Assembly (NCBI GenBank): GCA_002413425.1
Contig: DHWY01000003.1
Coordinates: 371,680-397,277 of the forward strand
DNA length: 25,598 nt
Source of the DNA: Candidatus Saccharibacteria bacterium UBA5170
GTDB taxonomy: Bacteria > Patescibacteriota > Saccharimonadia > Saccharimonadales > Saccharimonadaceae
Direction of reading: 5' to 3'
Every line of letters starts with the position of its first letter. Positions within the stretch are counted from its first letter, which is position 1. The notes beneath the pieces are model-generated. The model was given only the letters and a program-made list of their open reading frames with translations, was not told the DNA's origin and ran no database searches. Shown here piece by piece: positions 7,376 through 14,976 of this stretch. Position numbers and translations under genes: made by a program.

Positions 7376-8538
7376 TGGTTAAAGTATCAAGTAGTGACAT
7401 TATCGCAATCCTGCGACGGTTCGAACTAGCTGGTGACGAAAATGTGCCTCGCCACGTCGGAATGGTACAGTTTTCTAATCCCGATCCCAAAAATACCTTG
7501 ATTTCGTTCCGTTTTGCTAAACAGCAATTTTATCTCTTGTTCGATGACACCGCTGAGGATGATGTTGAATACGTGATGAACCAAATTCACACCGATAAGC
7601 AGGACGTCACGGGTGAAGTCCTCAAAAACCCGAATGACCACCTGACGAGTTACGCGTTACCATTCAAAGGTAAAGAAGTCTATCTATTTGTCGCCAAGTC
7701 GCCAAAAATACGTCTTGATGTTGAGCTGGCCGCTCGTTTTCCTGAAACTTCTCGCAGTACTTGGCAGAAACACATTAAAGCTGGGCACGTGAGTGTTAAT
7801 GGTGAGGTTCAATTATCTCCAAAGCACGATATTGTTGCCGTTGATTCGATTGCTGTCGCAATTCCTGATGCCATTGACTTTAGTAAAGACGAATTACCGA
7901 TTTTATACATCGATGATAATGTCATCGTTATTAATAAGCCGATTGGCGTCTTGTCTCACAGCAAGGGAGCGCTGAACGATGAGTTCACGGTGGCTGATTT
8001 CTTCAGACGATACAGTACGTATAACAGCGATACGAACCGTCCTGGTATTATTCATCGACTTGATCGTGACACGAGCGGGGTGATGATTGGTGCCCGCAAC
8101 GACGAGACAGCCACGATGTTGCAAAAGCAATTTGCCGATCGTAAGACCAAAAAGACCTATCTGGCCATTGTCGAAGGGGTGCCCAAAGCCCTGAAAGCTC
8201 AAATCGATTTACCAATCGGTCGTAATCCGACTGCCCCCAGTACCTTTAAAGTGGACGTCAAAGGCAAGGCGGCCCTGACAAAGTACGAAGTCATCGCGGC
8301 GACCGACACCAGCGCCCTGGTCAAAATGTACCCACGTACTGGACGAACTCATCAGTTGCGCGTGCACATGAAATACATTAATAACCCTATCATGGGTGAC
8401 AAAGTGTACGGTAAAGCGGCCGATCGGCTGTATCTTCACGCCGCCAGTCTCGAAATCACCATTCCTATTAGTGATAGGCGTGTTTTTGAAGCCCCGATTC
8501 CTAAAGAGTTTATCAATAAATTTCCTCAGGCAGAATAA
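7375..8538 (+). CDS. RluA-family 23S rRNA/tRNA pseudouridine synthase with S4 domain
   Basis: 387 residues, longer than the usual 300-330. Residues about 111-164 form an S4 RNA-binding domain (WQKHIKAGHVSVNGE), and about 175-380 the catalytic domain with HRLDRDTSG, whose Asp230 is the expected catalytic residue, and RTGRTHQLRVHM. Such enzymes isomerise uridine in rRNA or tRNA; the exact target cannot be read from sequence. The first 110 residues are an extra N-terminal segment that I do not recognise, with a strand-rich FRFAKQQFYLLFDD stretch. The start overlaps the trpS stop (TAATG), so the genes are probably translationally coupled. Family is sure, specificity is not. Confidence 0.92.
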   Translation: MVKVSSSDIIAILRRFELAGDENVPRHVGMVQFSNPDPKNTLISFRFAKQQFYLLFDDTAEDDVEYVMNQIHTDKQDVTGEVLKNPNDHLTSYALPFKGKEVYLFVAKSPKIRLDVELAARFPETSRSTWQKHIKAGHVSVNGEVQLSPKHDIVAVDSIAVAIPDAIDFSKDELPILYIDDNVIVINKPIGVLSHSKGALNDEFTVADFFRRYSTYNSDTNRPGIIHRLDRDTSGVMIGARNDETATMLQKQFADRKTKKTYLAIVEGVPKALKAQIDLPIGRNPTAPSTFKVDVKGKAALTKYEVIAATDTSALVKMYPRTGRTHQLRVHMKYINNPIMGDKVYGKAADRLYLHAASLEITIPISDRRVFEAPIPKEFINKFPQAE

Positions 8539-8540
8539 TT

Positions 8541-9371
8541 ATGACAATGCCAATCATTCACCCTGTAAGTGAAATAACTCTCTCATTACTGATGAAGGAT
8601 TTACCGCAGTCTTTGCTACTGACCGGGCCTGTCGGAGTTGGCTTGGGTGCAACCGCTGAGTATATCGCCCATGAATTAGGCGACAGCTCATTTACCGTCC
8701 TTCCTGAAAAAGACGATAAGCTCAATATCGAAAAAGGTGTGATTAGCATTGACAGTATTCGCCGGCTGTACCAGCAAACCCGTTCGATTCAAAAAGGCAA
8801 ACGGGTGATTGTTATTGATTATGCCGAACGAATGGGCCTTCCGGCACAAAATGCCTTCCTGAAGCTGCTAGAAGAGCCTGGAGAGGGCACTTACTTCATA
8901 TTAGTTACTCATTCGCCCTCACACCTACTGCCAACTATAACGTCTCGTGCGCAGTTGTTTGAACTTCGTCCTGTAACCCGGGCTCAGTCTGAAACTTTAT
9001 TAGATACACTTGGAGTAGACAACGCGACAAAGCGGACACAATTACTGTTTATGGCCGATGGTCTGCCCGCAGAACTCACGAGGCTGGTTAGTGATGATGC
9101 GTATTTTGAATCCCGTGCCACCATTGTCCGTGATGCCCGAGATATACTGCAGGGGACAATCTACAAAAAATTACTCTTAGCCCAAAAATATAAAGACAAC
9201 CGAGATGACGCACTGTTATTATTGGTGGATGCCTGCAGTATTTTGCGTCGAAGTATTAGCGCCAAGCCACATGAAAGCCTGATTGCACAGATTGACGCCC
9301 TTTTGTTTGCCCATCAACAGATTCAGGCAAATGGCAACATCCGTCTCTGCCTAGCCAGGCTTGTGGTATAA
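8541..9371 (+). CDS. holB: DNA polymerase III delta-prime-like clamp-loader subunit
   Basis: 276 residues. It resembles the AAA+ delta-prime/gamma family of the clamp loader. The Walker A region reads GPVGVGLGA (from Gly29): the usual Lys is Leu35, so ATP hydrolysis is not expected, as is normal for delta-prime. Typical family segments follow: ISIDSIRRLYQQTR, VIDYAERMGLPAQNAFLKLLEEP and ITSRAQLFELRPV (the sensor 1/SRC region, here SRA). The C-terminal helical part is about residues 190-276. It begins 2 bases after the preceding stop, with no Shine-Dalgarno sequence. Its last codons overlap the promoter of the next gene. Confidence 0.85.
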   Translation: MTMPIIHPVSEITLSLLMKDLPQSLLLTGPVGVGLGATAEYIAHELGDSSFTVLPEKDDKLNIEKGVISIDSIRRLYQQTRSIQKGKRVIVIDYAERMGLPAQNAFLKLLEEPGEGTYFILVTHSPSHLLPTITSRAQLFELRPVTRAQSETLLDTLGVDNATKRTQLLFMADGLPAELTRLVSDDAYFESRATIVRDARDILQGTIYKKLLLAQKYKDNRDDALLLLVDACSILRRSISAKPHESLIAQIDALLFAHQQIQANGNIRLCLARLVV

Positions 9372-9372
9372 T
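9364..9372 (+). promoter_or_regulatory. Extended -10 promoter of TPR gene
   Basis: TGG followed by TATAAT, embedded in the last codons of the clamp-loader gene, 8 bases before the ATG at 9381. The start codon would lie within 2 bases of the expected transcript start. Confidence 0.55.
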
Positions 9373-9380
9373 AAAAGGAG

Positions 9381-10034
9381 ATGTTAGGTCTTCTTTTAAT
9401 TGGATTACTCGGCGTGTGGGCGATTGTCCAACAGCAAACTATCTCAGAGGTCGTTGCCGACCTACCTACTAAGCTCTCTGAAAAACTCGACCAACTTTGG
9501 ACGATTGCCCAAGAATCACTGTTGGACAAGAAATATCTTCGCGCCGAGAAAGCACTGCTGACCATATTGCGCGTTGATGAACGAAATGCAAGCGCCTATA
9601 ACCGTCTTGGTATCCTGTACGCCAAGCAGCAGGCCTACAAAGATGCCATTGAATGTTTTGAAATTGCTCAGTCACTTGAACCAAGCGCCAGTAGCTTGCA
9701 TAACGTCGGTCTTATTTACTATGAAACGCAGAGTTACGAAAAGGCTGGTCTTGCTTTCGAACAAGCTCTTGCGATTGATAACGAATTACCGTCTCGCCAT
9801 ATCGCGTATGCTAAAGTCCAGGAAAAGCTTGGTCGTGATAAAAAAATGATCGAAGCGCTTGAAAAAGCCGTCGAGCTTGATCCTATCCCTCAGACTTTAA
9901 GTATTCTAGCGGATGCCTACGACCGAACTGGCCAAACCGAACTGGCTCTCACATTGCGTGAGAAATCAGCCAAGATGATTATCTCTCAAGCTCAACCTCG
10001 TCGAGTCAGACAACCACGCCGTGTCGTAATGTAG
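9381..10034 (+). CDS. Membrane-anchored TPR-repeat protein
   Basis: 217 residues. A hydrophobic helix at residues 1-16 anchors the protein. Three to four tetratricopeptide repeats follow from about residue 50: visible repeat cores are SAYNRLGILYAKQQAYKDAI, ASSLHNVGLIYYETQSYEKA and PQTLSILADAYDRTGQTELA. The C-terminus is basic (RRVRQPRRVVM). TPR proteins are protein-protein adaptors; the partner is unknown. AAGGAG lies immediately before the ATG, too close for a normal Shine-Dalgarno, while a TATAAT 8 bases upstream suggests a leaderless or near-leaderless message. It lies just after the clamp-loader gene. Confidence 0.85.
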   Translation: MLGLLLIGLLGVWAIVQQQTISEVVADLPTKLSEKLDQLWTIAQESLLDKKYLRAEKALLTILRVDERNASAYNRLGILYAKQQAYKDAIECFEIAQSLEPSASSLHNVGLIYYETQSYEKAGLAFEQALAIDNELPSRHIAYAKVQEKLGRDKKMIEALEKAVELDPIPQTLSILADAYDRTGQTELALTLREKSAKMIISQAQPRRVRQPRRVVM

Positions 10035-10064
10035 TATAATAGTACTAGAAACGAGGATATATTT

Positions 10065-10493
10065 ATGGATTGGACTCTTTTCGAAAAAGGCGTTTTCTTA
10101 GTTAACTTGTTGGGAATTATATATAATCCTCAAACAAAGATGATTTTAATTGGGAAGCGGGTAAATGATCCTAATTTCAAGGAGCTTTCTTGGGTATTCC
10201 CTGGTGGTAGGCCTGGCTACAAGAACGAGTTAGAAGATAGTTTGCAGTATGAGATAAAAGAAAACACTGGCCTCGATGTTGACGTAAAAAAGATCATTTT
10301 TGCAAAAACATATCCAGAAAAAAGAGAATTTTTATCAATTTATTATCACTGCGAACTTAAATCAACAAGTGATAAAGAAGAAGCAAACGGCAACCTCAAA
10401 GAGCTAAAATGGGTAAAACCGACAGAAGTTAAGGATTATTTCACAACATCAATACATCCGAAAATAATGGAATATTTAGAGAGTTTGGAATAA
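10065..10493 (+). CDS. Nudix hydrolase-like protein with divergent Nudix box
   Basis: 142 residues with a Nudix fold: a VNLLGIIYNPQTKMILIGKR strand pair, then LSWVFPGGRPG leading into the Nudix box at about residues 47-70, and an ELKWVKPTEVKDY end region typical of the fold. The box reads G-x5-N-x7-Y-E-I-K-E-N-x-G-L: two of the metal-binding Glu positions remain, but the conserved Arg and one Glu of REUXEE are changed. Substrate cannot be predicted, and activity may be altered. A TATAAT at about 10034-10039 and a GAGG upstream serve as promoter and ribosome binding site. The codon use is more AT-rich than the neighbours, suggesting a transferred gene. Confidence 0.8.
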   Translation: MDWTLFEKGVFLVNLLGIIYNPQTKMILIGKRVNDPNFKELSWVFPGGRPGYKNELEDSLQYEIKENTGLDVDVKKIIFAKTYPEKREFLSIYYHCELKSTSDKEEANGNLKELKWVKPTEVKDYFTTSIHPKIMEYLESLE

Positions 10494-10517
10494 TAGCCGG
10501 AGGTAGGGGTAAGGGAA

Positions 10518-10919
10518 TTATTCCGTTAGCGACTTAACTTTATTTGAGATTAGATCACGTATCCTTCTTGTGTCTGACATATTCATTTTCGCGGGGTCTT
10601 TAATATCCCAATATTCTATCTTCGAGCTACTGGCGAGATAGTCAGGCATGGTGTCACGTTCAGCCATAACTATGATTTTTTCATATTTATTTAACATTTC
10701 GTGCGTCAATTGAGTTCTAGTATTGTTTGAAATATCTAACCCTATTTCTTTCATCACGGTGATTACGTTAGCTGCTCGTTCGCGCTCTTTGATTGGCTGG
10801 CCTGGTATATCAACAATGGTACCTGCAGAATCGGCATCATTTGGATGTAGATTATTAAATAGTGCTTCGGCCATCTGGGAACGACCTACGTTAGCACGAC
10901 ATACAAAAAGTATTTTCAT
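10518..10919 (-). CDS. Low-molecular-weight protein-tyrosine-phosphatase / arsenate-reductase-like protein
   Basis: 133 residues, the usual size. The P-loop C-x5-R is at Cys7-Arg13 (VCRANVGRS) and the general-acid loop appears as WDIKDP with Asp108. The enzyme would hydrolyse phosphotyrosine, or less likely act in arsenate reduction; no second redox-cysteine pattern of arsenate reductase is evident. It is convergent with the Nudix gene at 10065-10493 and similarly AT-rich. On the minus strand a TATACT (10927-10932) ends 7 bases before the ATG, so the message is probably leaderless. Confidence 0.87.
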   Translation of the reverse strand: MKILFVCRANVGRSQMAEALFNNLHPNDADSAGTIVDIPGQPIKERERAANVITVMKEIGLDISNNTRTQLTHEMLNKYEKIIVMAERDTMPDYLASSSKIEYWDIKDPAKMNMSDTRRIRDLISNKVKSLTE

Positions 10920-10942
10920 AATACTAAGTATAACTTACTGCG

Positions 10943-11079
10943 AGGTGAGGAGGTAGGACAGCGCAATCAGAGATTGCTCCTCCTCTCGTTCGCGAAAAAA
11001 TGTAAACACTTTTTCGTTTCACTCGTTACGCCGAACCTCTTTTGCTTTGCAAAAGGACGGTTCTCATCTTAGCCTGGGC
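10943..11079. other. Intergenic stretch rich in hairpins
   Basis: No gene is seen between the phosphatase promoter and the tRNA terminator. Three hairpins follow each other: GCAATC/GATTGC (10963-10968 with 10972-10977), embedded in a wider GAGGAG/CTCCTC pairing; CGAAAAA/TTTTTCG (10993-10999 with 11010-11016); and TTTTGC/GCAAAA near 11040-11054, enclosed by GAACC/GGTTC. It could be a small structured RNA, processing sites or terminator debris. Confidence 0.35.
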
Positions 11080-11124
11080 ACCAAATAAAATATCCCGCTA
11101 TAAGAACGGGGTATTTTATTTGGT
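11080..11124 (-). terminator. Terminator of the tRNA operon
   Basis: An 18-bp stem with one G-T wobble (11080-11097 with 11107-11124) and a 9-base loop, directly after the 3' end of tRNA-Tyr on the minus strand; its outermost bases overlap the encoded CCA. T-rich on both arms. Confidence 0.85.
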
Positions 11125-11205
11125 GCTGGAGGTAGGACTCGAACCTACGGAACCTTACGGTGGGAGATTTACAGTCTCCTGTGATTGCCACTACACGACT
11201 CCAGC
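11121..11205 (-). tRNA. tRNA-Tyr (anticodon GTA)
   Basis: Read on the minus strand, an 85-base class II tRNA: acceptor GCTGGAG pairs with CTCCAGC, the anticodon stem GGAGA/TCTCC encloses the loop CTGTAAA with anticodon GTA, a long variable arm follows, and the T arm contains GTTCGAGTC. The 3' CCA is encoded. It is the last gene of a three-tRNA operon. Confidence 0.95.
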
Positions 11206-11220
11206 TCGTCGCTTATATTA

Positions 11221-11297
11221 TGGAGCCGCCTCACGGATTCGAACCGTGGACCTGCTGTTTACAAAACAGCTGCTCTAGCCAACTGAGCTAAGGCGGC
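11221..11297 (-). tRNA. tRNA-Thr (anticodon TGT)
   Basis: A 77-base tRNA on the minus strand: acceptor GCCGCCT pairs with AGGCGGC, D arm AGCTCAGTTGGCTAGAGC, anticodon stem GCTGT/ACAGC enclosing TTTGTAA (anticodon TGT), T arm with GGTTCGAATCC, encoded CCA. It reads ACA and probably related Thr codons. It lies 15 bases from tRNA-Tyr. Confidence 0.95.
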
Positions 11298-11355
11298 ATA
11301 TAACCAAGATACTCAACTATTCTATCTGATAAACACTCTGGGTTCAAGTGTTACG

Positions 11356-11431
11356 TGGAGCCGTCGTCGGGAGTTGAACCCGAGACCTCATCCTTACCAT
11401 GGATGCGCTCTACCAACTGAGCTACGACGGC
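11356..11431 (-). tRNA. tRNA-Thr (anticodon GGT)
   Basis: A 76-base tRNA on the minus strand: acceptor GCCGTCG pairs with CGACGGC, anticodon stem CATCC/GGATG encloses ATGGTAA (anticodon GGT), T loop TTCAACT, encoded CCA. It reads ACC/ACT and complements the neighbouring Thr-TGT tRNA. It is the first gene of the tRNA operon. Confidence 0.95.
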
Positions 11432-11443
11432 ATATCCCTGTCG

Positions 11444-11473
11444 ATTTTAACATAAGAGAGGTGGTGATATCAA
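11444..11473 (-). promoter_or_regulatory. Promoter of the Thr-Thr-Tyr tRNA operon
   Basis: On the minus strand TTGATA (11468-11473), 18-base spacer, TAAAAT (11444-11449), with tRNA-Thr(GGT) beginning 12 bases further on. It lies back to back with the yajQ promoter. Confidence 0.55.
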
Positions 11474-11478
11474 TCAAC

Positions 11479-11487
11479 TGGTATACT
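11479..11487 (+). promoter_or_regulatory. Extended -10 promoter of YajQ gene
   Basis: TGG plus TATACT, ending exactly 6 bases before the ATG at 11494. The predicted transcript start is the A of the start codon. Confidence 0.6.
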
Positions 11488-11493
11488 AGGTGT

Positions 11494-11988
11494 ATGGCAA
11501 CATTTAGTTTTGATATAGTTTCCGAATACGACAAGGCAGAAATGAACAATGTCTTCGCTCAAGTACAAAAGGAAATCATTGGACGATATGATTTCAAAAA
11601 CACTCCAGCCGAAATTGACTGGATGGCCGATAAGGTCGGTTTTAAGCTGACAGGAGCTAATGATTGGCAGATCGAGAGTATCATCGACATTATCCGTAAA
11701 AAGCTGTCAGCGCGCGAGTTAAGCAGCAAGGTTCTGGATCTAAGCAAGGCAATTGTGACCAGCAACCTTAAAGCCACCCAAGAAGTGATATTTGTCGCCG
11801 GGCTTGATCAAGATAAAGCCAAAAAAATTACTAAACTTCTGCGTGACGAGTTACCAAAAGTTAAAACTCAAATTCAAGGTGAATCAGTTCGAGCAACCGC
11901 CGGTAGCAAGGACGACTTGCAATCTGCCATGCAGCTGATTCGGTCGGCTGATTTTGATTTTCCGGTCGCATTTAATAATTACCGCTAG
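11494..11988 (+). CDS. YajQ family nucleotide-binding protein
   Basis: 164 residues, the normal YajQ length. The start ATG at 11494 (MATFSFDIVSE) is chosen because YajQ proteins begin with xSFDIVSE; the longer frame from 11374 runs through the Thr tRNA gene. Family segments are EIIGRYDFKNTPAEIDW, a KLSARELSSKVLDL block, KAIVTSNLKATQEV, and the end VRATAGSKDDLQSAMQLIRSADFDFPVAFNNYR. Members bind nucleotides or RNA, and in some bacteria cyclic di-GMP; function here is unproven. An extended -10 box lies 6 bases before the ATG, suggesting a leaderless transcript. Confidence 0.93.
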   Translation: MATFSFDIVSEYDKAEMNNVFAQVQKEIIGRYDFKNTPAEIDWMADKVGFKLTGANDWQIESIIDIIRKKLSARELSSKVLDLSKAIVTSNLKATQEVIFVAGLDQDKAKKITKLLRDELPKVKTQIQGESVRATAGSKDDLQSAMQLIRSADFDFPVAFNNYR

Positions 11989-11993
11989 GTAGC

Positions 11994-12022
11994 TTGCGTT
12001 GGTCGGGGTTTTTTGCTATAAT
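11994..12022 (+). promoter_or_regulatory. Promoter of rpmG
   Basis: TTGCGT (11994-11999), a 17-base spacer and TATAAT (12017-12022), preceded by TGC as an extended -10. The leader is about 30 bases and carries AAGGA before the ATG, unlike the leaderless genes nearby. Confidence 0.75.
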
Positions 12023-12060
12023 CTACCTCTGATAGCCGATACAAAATTATAAGGAACATT

Positions 12061-12267
12061 ATGGCAAAGAAGAATACAAAGCGAAAAACAATTGGTTTAG
12101 TGAGCGAGGCTTCTGGTCATCGTACTTATTACACGACCAAAAACGTTCAGAACACTTCTGAAAAGCTTGTACTTAAAAAGTATGATCCAATTGCACGTAT
12201 GCACGCTCTTTACACCGAAACAAAAAAGAACCTCGGTCGTAACGAGATTAAAGCTCGTAAGAATTAA
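12061..12267 (+). CDS. rpmG: 50S ribosomal protein bL33, zinc-ligand-free form
   Basis: 68 residues, slightly longer than the usual 49-60. The bL33 core is visible: TIGLVSEASGHRTYYTTKN, then LVLKKYDPIARMHALYTETKK. In zinc-binding bL33 two CxxC pairs surround these segments; here the positions read SEAS and DPIA and the protein has no cysteine, so it is the C-minus type. The N- and C-terminal extensions are basic. The gene has its own promoter and Shine-Dalgarno sequence and is followed by a bidirectional terminator. Confidence 0.85.
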   Translation: MAKKNTKRKTIGLVSEASGHRTYYTTKNVQNTSEKLVLKKYDPIARMHALYTETKKNLGRNEIKARKN

Positions 12268-12285
12268 CCCGACTACGAAGAATTT

Positions 12286-12319
12286 ATAAAATACCCCGCT
12301 TTGATGTGGGGTATTTTAT
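12286..12319. terminator. Bidirectional terminator between rpmG and the glucan operon
   Basis: A 12-bp stem (12286-12297 with 12308-12319), loop of 10 bases, A-rich on the left and T-rich on the right. It separates rpmG from the convergent minus-strand gene whose stop begins at the next base, so it can serve both. Confidence 0.88.
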
Positions 12320-13024
12320 TTAGTTGCTAAAAGGTTCGGCTTGGTCATCAAGTTTGCCTGCTAGCCACAACCCATTTTTAAGCATAGTTTCAAGTAGATG
12401 AACGGTAATCGTTTGATTGTCCGCATAGATATAGAGCGCTCCGTCAGAAATTTCGATGGCAAGTGGCCAGAAATGGGCTGCAATAGTTCGCGTGGTCTCA
12501 GTCGTAAAATAGCGCTCTACTTCTATAAAGTGCGAGGGTGAGGCAAATAGGTTATAACGTTTTGTAAATTCTTCACTATATTTTTCAAAGGTCCCCAAAG
12601 GCACCGGTTGTAGCACCGGAAAAGCAGTAAAGAGTTTGGTGTATGACGAATTCTTATGCGTATGAGCACCGAGGAAAATATGAGGTATATCTGTGCCGTT
12701 GTGAAGATCGATTTCAAGAATCAGCCAATTATATGTTTTGTACTGTCCGTCGAGAGATTCGATGGCATCAAGCCTGTCAACCAAACTTACGTCATAGTCG
12801 TCAAATGATCCAACCGAATAGTGGTTATCACGGTGGGACGACGAAACGGTTAGCCCGCGGATGATGTGATGGTCGTCATGGTGCTGGTCAACACTGCCGA
12901 AGTAGACAAAGCCAACCTTTTCAGTAAAACGTATAATAGCGCGTTTACGTAGACGGCTCGCGACGCTGTTTCGCAGAGCGATATCCTTTAATGAGTGTGA
13001 CAGCTTGTGTAATTTTCGCTGCAT
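12320..13024 (-). CDS. Uncharacterised protein at the end of the glucan operon
   Basis: 234 residues, soluble, with no signal peptide or membrane helix. I do not recognise a family. The N-terminus is basic (RKLHKLSHSLKDIALRN, LRKRAIIRF), the middle has many His and Asp residues (SVDQHHDDHHIIRGL), and aromatic residues are common. A TATAAT on the minus strand (13046-13051), inside the end of the GH15 gene, could give it its own promoter; the gene starts 8 bases after the GH15 stop, so it is probably also read with the operon. A role in glucan metabolism is only a guess from position. Confidence 0.8.
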   Translation of the reverse strand: MQRKLHKLSHSLKDIALRNSVASRLRKRAIIRFTEKVGFVYFGSVDQHHDDHHIIRGLTVSSSHRDNHYSVGSFDDYDVSLVDRLDAIESLDGQYKTYNWLILEIDLHNGTDIPHIFLGAHTHKNSSYTKLFTAFPVLQPVPLGTFEKYSEEFTKRYNLFASPSHFIEVERYFTTETTRTIAAHFWPLAIEISDGALYIYADNQTITVHLLETMLKNGLWLAGKLDDQAEPFSN

Positions 13025-13032
13025 TAGTTGGG

Positions 13033-14976
13033 CTACTTTGGCTCGATTATAGTATCAAGAAGAGTAGAAATGTACTCAGCGTGTGTCCAGGTAAGGGGAG
13101 CAGGGGAAATGATTTCTTGAGAAATAGGGTCCATTTGTTCGGACATCATACCAGTGCTGAGAGAGTTATCTCTTACCCAATCAAGAATTTCCATTGCTTT
13201 TTCATTATTGTTGCACTCGATATAATACTGTGCCAGCCAAAGGGAAGTAATAAACCACCAGTTACCTGTTATATCTTGATTTGATCGTCGATAGTCATCG
13301 TTTTCATAGCGGGGCAAACCTATAGCACCTTGATTGACACCAAATAATTCCTTGACGCTCTCAACGGCTGACGTAACTTCGTTACTGGTTGACGGGAAAA
13401 GTCCAAACATGAAAGAGCCAAAAACACTCGAACAATCAACCGTACCATCTTTGATTATCTCGCCGTTTTTTACGATAAGACCTTTATAGAATGACTTTCG
13501 TTCTTCATTATAAAGGTGTTTATGAGCAGCTGATAATATATCACCGGCGGCTGCCCTCCACTTAACGGCGTTATCTGAGTCTTCAGCGGCATCCGCTAAT
13601 TCTGAGGCAGCCAACAGCGCAGCGTGGACAACCGACGTCGTGTAGGTCGTCGTTAAAAAGACCTGTTCCCATAGATCATAACTCGGCTTCGGCAGGCTTG
13701 TCAGCGGGTCAATATAGTCAACCAAAAAATCGGCCATAGGTTGAACCATACTGCTATAGAAGTCTTTAATGAGGCTTTGGTCGGGGTGCATCTGATAATA
13801 TTGCGCGAATACAAACAAGACTAACGCCGTTTCATCTTCTTGGATAGGTGGCGCCACGACGTCGTCGTGAACGTAGGGATGCCAGCTACTACCCAGGGCA
13901 CCATCGGCGCGGTATTTATGCATTAAGTGACCGTTTGGATGAAGCCCCCTCTTGCAAAACTCGAAGAACCGGTAGGCCTCATCGGTGTAGCCCATTCGAA
14001 TCAAAGGCCACAATACAAAGGCACCGTCTCGGGGCCAACAATAGGCGTAGGCATCACGTGAATAGTTAAGCATCGCTGTATCAGTACTAGCTATTACAGC
14101 ACCGCGTTTATCTATCTGAGATTTAATAATCATAACGCTGCGCAGAAAATTCTCACGATGTTCAGGGACAATCTTTTCGGCAACCAGGCGAGCTGGTTGC
14201 ATCCATTTATACCACCAGTCTGTTGTGGCATTAAGTCTGGCAGGCAACCCGTCGTCTAGTACTTGTTTGTGAACATAGAGGGCTTCGCGTCTTGACGTGC
14301 CGGCTGCAATCCAATAATGTACCCGCACAGAACTAAGCGCATCAATTTCCAAACGGAAACGGATAGTAGAGTCAACTCGTCCGTGTTCGACGTGGGAATT
14401 ACTTAATTCTCCGTCGTCGGCATCACGGTAGGTTCCCTCGTGGCCTTCAATCCCAAACAGTCCAATACTATGCTGATCAAAGGGCTGATTGTTGTATAAA
14501 CCAGAGACAATAAAGGCTCGTCGGCCACGATAATGCAAAATGGCGTTACTATCGGGCAAATATTGACCAGTATCGGTATTGCTGCGTGAATCCGCAATCA
14601 CAAAGGCTTGGTGCATAAATAATCGTATGTCACGAGGCTTATTAAACAGATTTATTACATGTATATTACGCAGAAAGGCGCTTATGCGAGCATCGACGGT
14701 GTCGTCAAACTCCAGCAATATACCAAGATGCTCGTTCGTTGCAACTATATGCCCGATAAGGCCGCTATGGGGGTAATCAAAAGTAAACGACCAGTTATCG
14801 TCACCATCAAGCCAGCTGATCGTTCCTTCAACCCAAACGCCGACGCGATGGCGAAGGTATTGCCCGGCGGAATGATTTTCGAGCCCAACATAAGGAAAGT
14901 AAAAATCATGAACCATGCCGAATTTATTCAATCCAACATGCAGCTCGCCGTTACTGAGAACAATAGGCCTAGCCAT
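13033..14976 (-). CDS. Glycoside hydrolase family 15 protein (glucoamylase/trehalase-like)
   Basis: 647 residues, usual for a prokaryotic GH15: an N-terminal beta-sandwich domain (about residues 1-240) and an (alpha/alpha)6 barrel (about 270-647). Motifs seen are YCWPRDG (residues 312-318), IQEDETA (378-384), YDLWEQVF with Glu437 as probable general acid, and MMSEQMDP with Glu613 as probable general base. GH15 enzymes release glucose from the non-reducing ends of alpha-glucans or split trehalose; which one is not clear. No signal peptide is seen, so it should act in the cytoplasm on stored glucan or oligosaccharides. Its start overlaps the end of the GH57 gene by 8 bases. Confidence 0.93.
   Translation of the reverse strand: MARPIVLSNGELHVGLNKFGMVHDFYFPYVGLENHSAGQYLRHRVGVWVEGTISWLDGDDNWSFTFDYPHSGLIGHIVATNEHLGILLEFDDTVDARISAFLRNIHVINLFNKPRDIRLFMHQAFVIADSRSNTDTGQYLPDSNAILHYRGRRAFIVSGLYNNQPFDQHSIGLFGIEGHEGTYRDADDGELSNSHVEHGRVDSTIRFRLEIDALSSVRVHYWIAAGTSRREALYVHKQVLDDGLPARLNATTDWWYKWMQPARLVAEKIVPEHRENFLRSVMIIKSQIDKRGAVIASTDTAMLNYSRDAYAYCWPRDGAFVLWPLIRMGYTDEAYRFFEFCKRGLHPNGHLMHKYRADGALGSSWHPYVHDDVVAPPIQEDETALVLFVFAQYYQMHPDQSLIKDFYSSMVQPMADFLVDYIDPLTSLPKPSYDLWEQVFLTTTYTTSVVHAALLAASELADAAEDSDNAVKWRAAAGDILSAAHKHLYNEERKSFYKGLIVKNGEIIKDGTVDCSSVFGSFMFGLFPSTSNEVTSAVESVKELFGVNQGAIGLPRYENDDYRRSNQDITGNWWFITSLWLAQYYIECNNNEKAMEILDWVRDNSLSTGMMSEQMDPISQEIISPAPLTWTHAEYISTLLDTIIEPK

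Noticed and set aside
11374..11493. A longer start for the YajQ protein
   Set aside because: The extra 40 codons run antisense through tRNA-Thr(GGT); the family N-terminus begins at 11494, with a promoter just before it.
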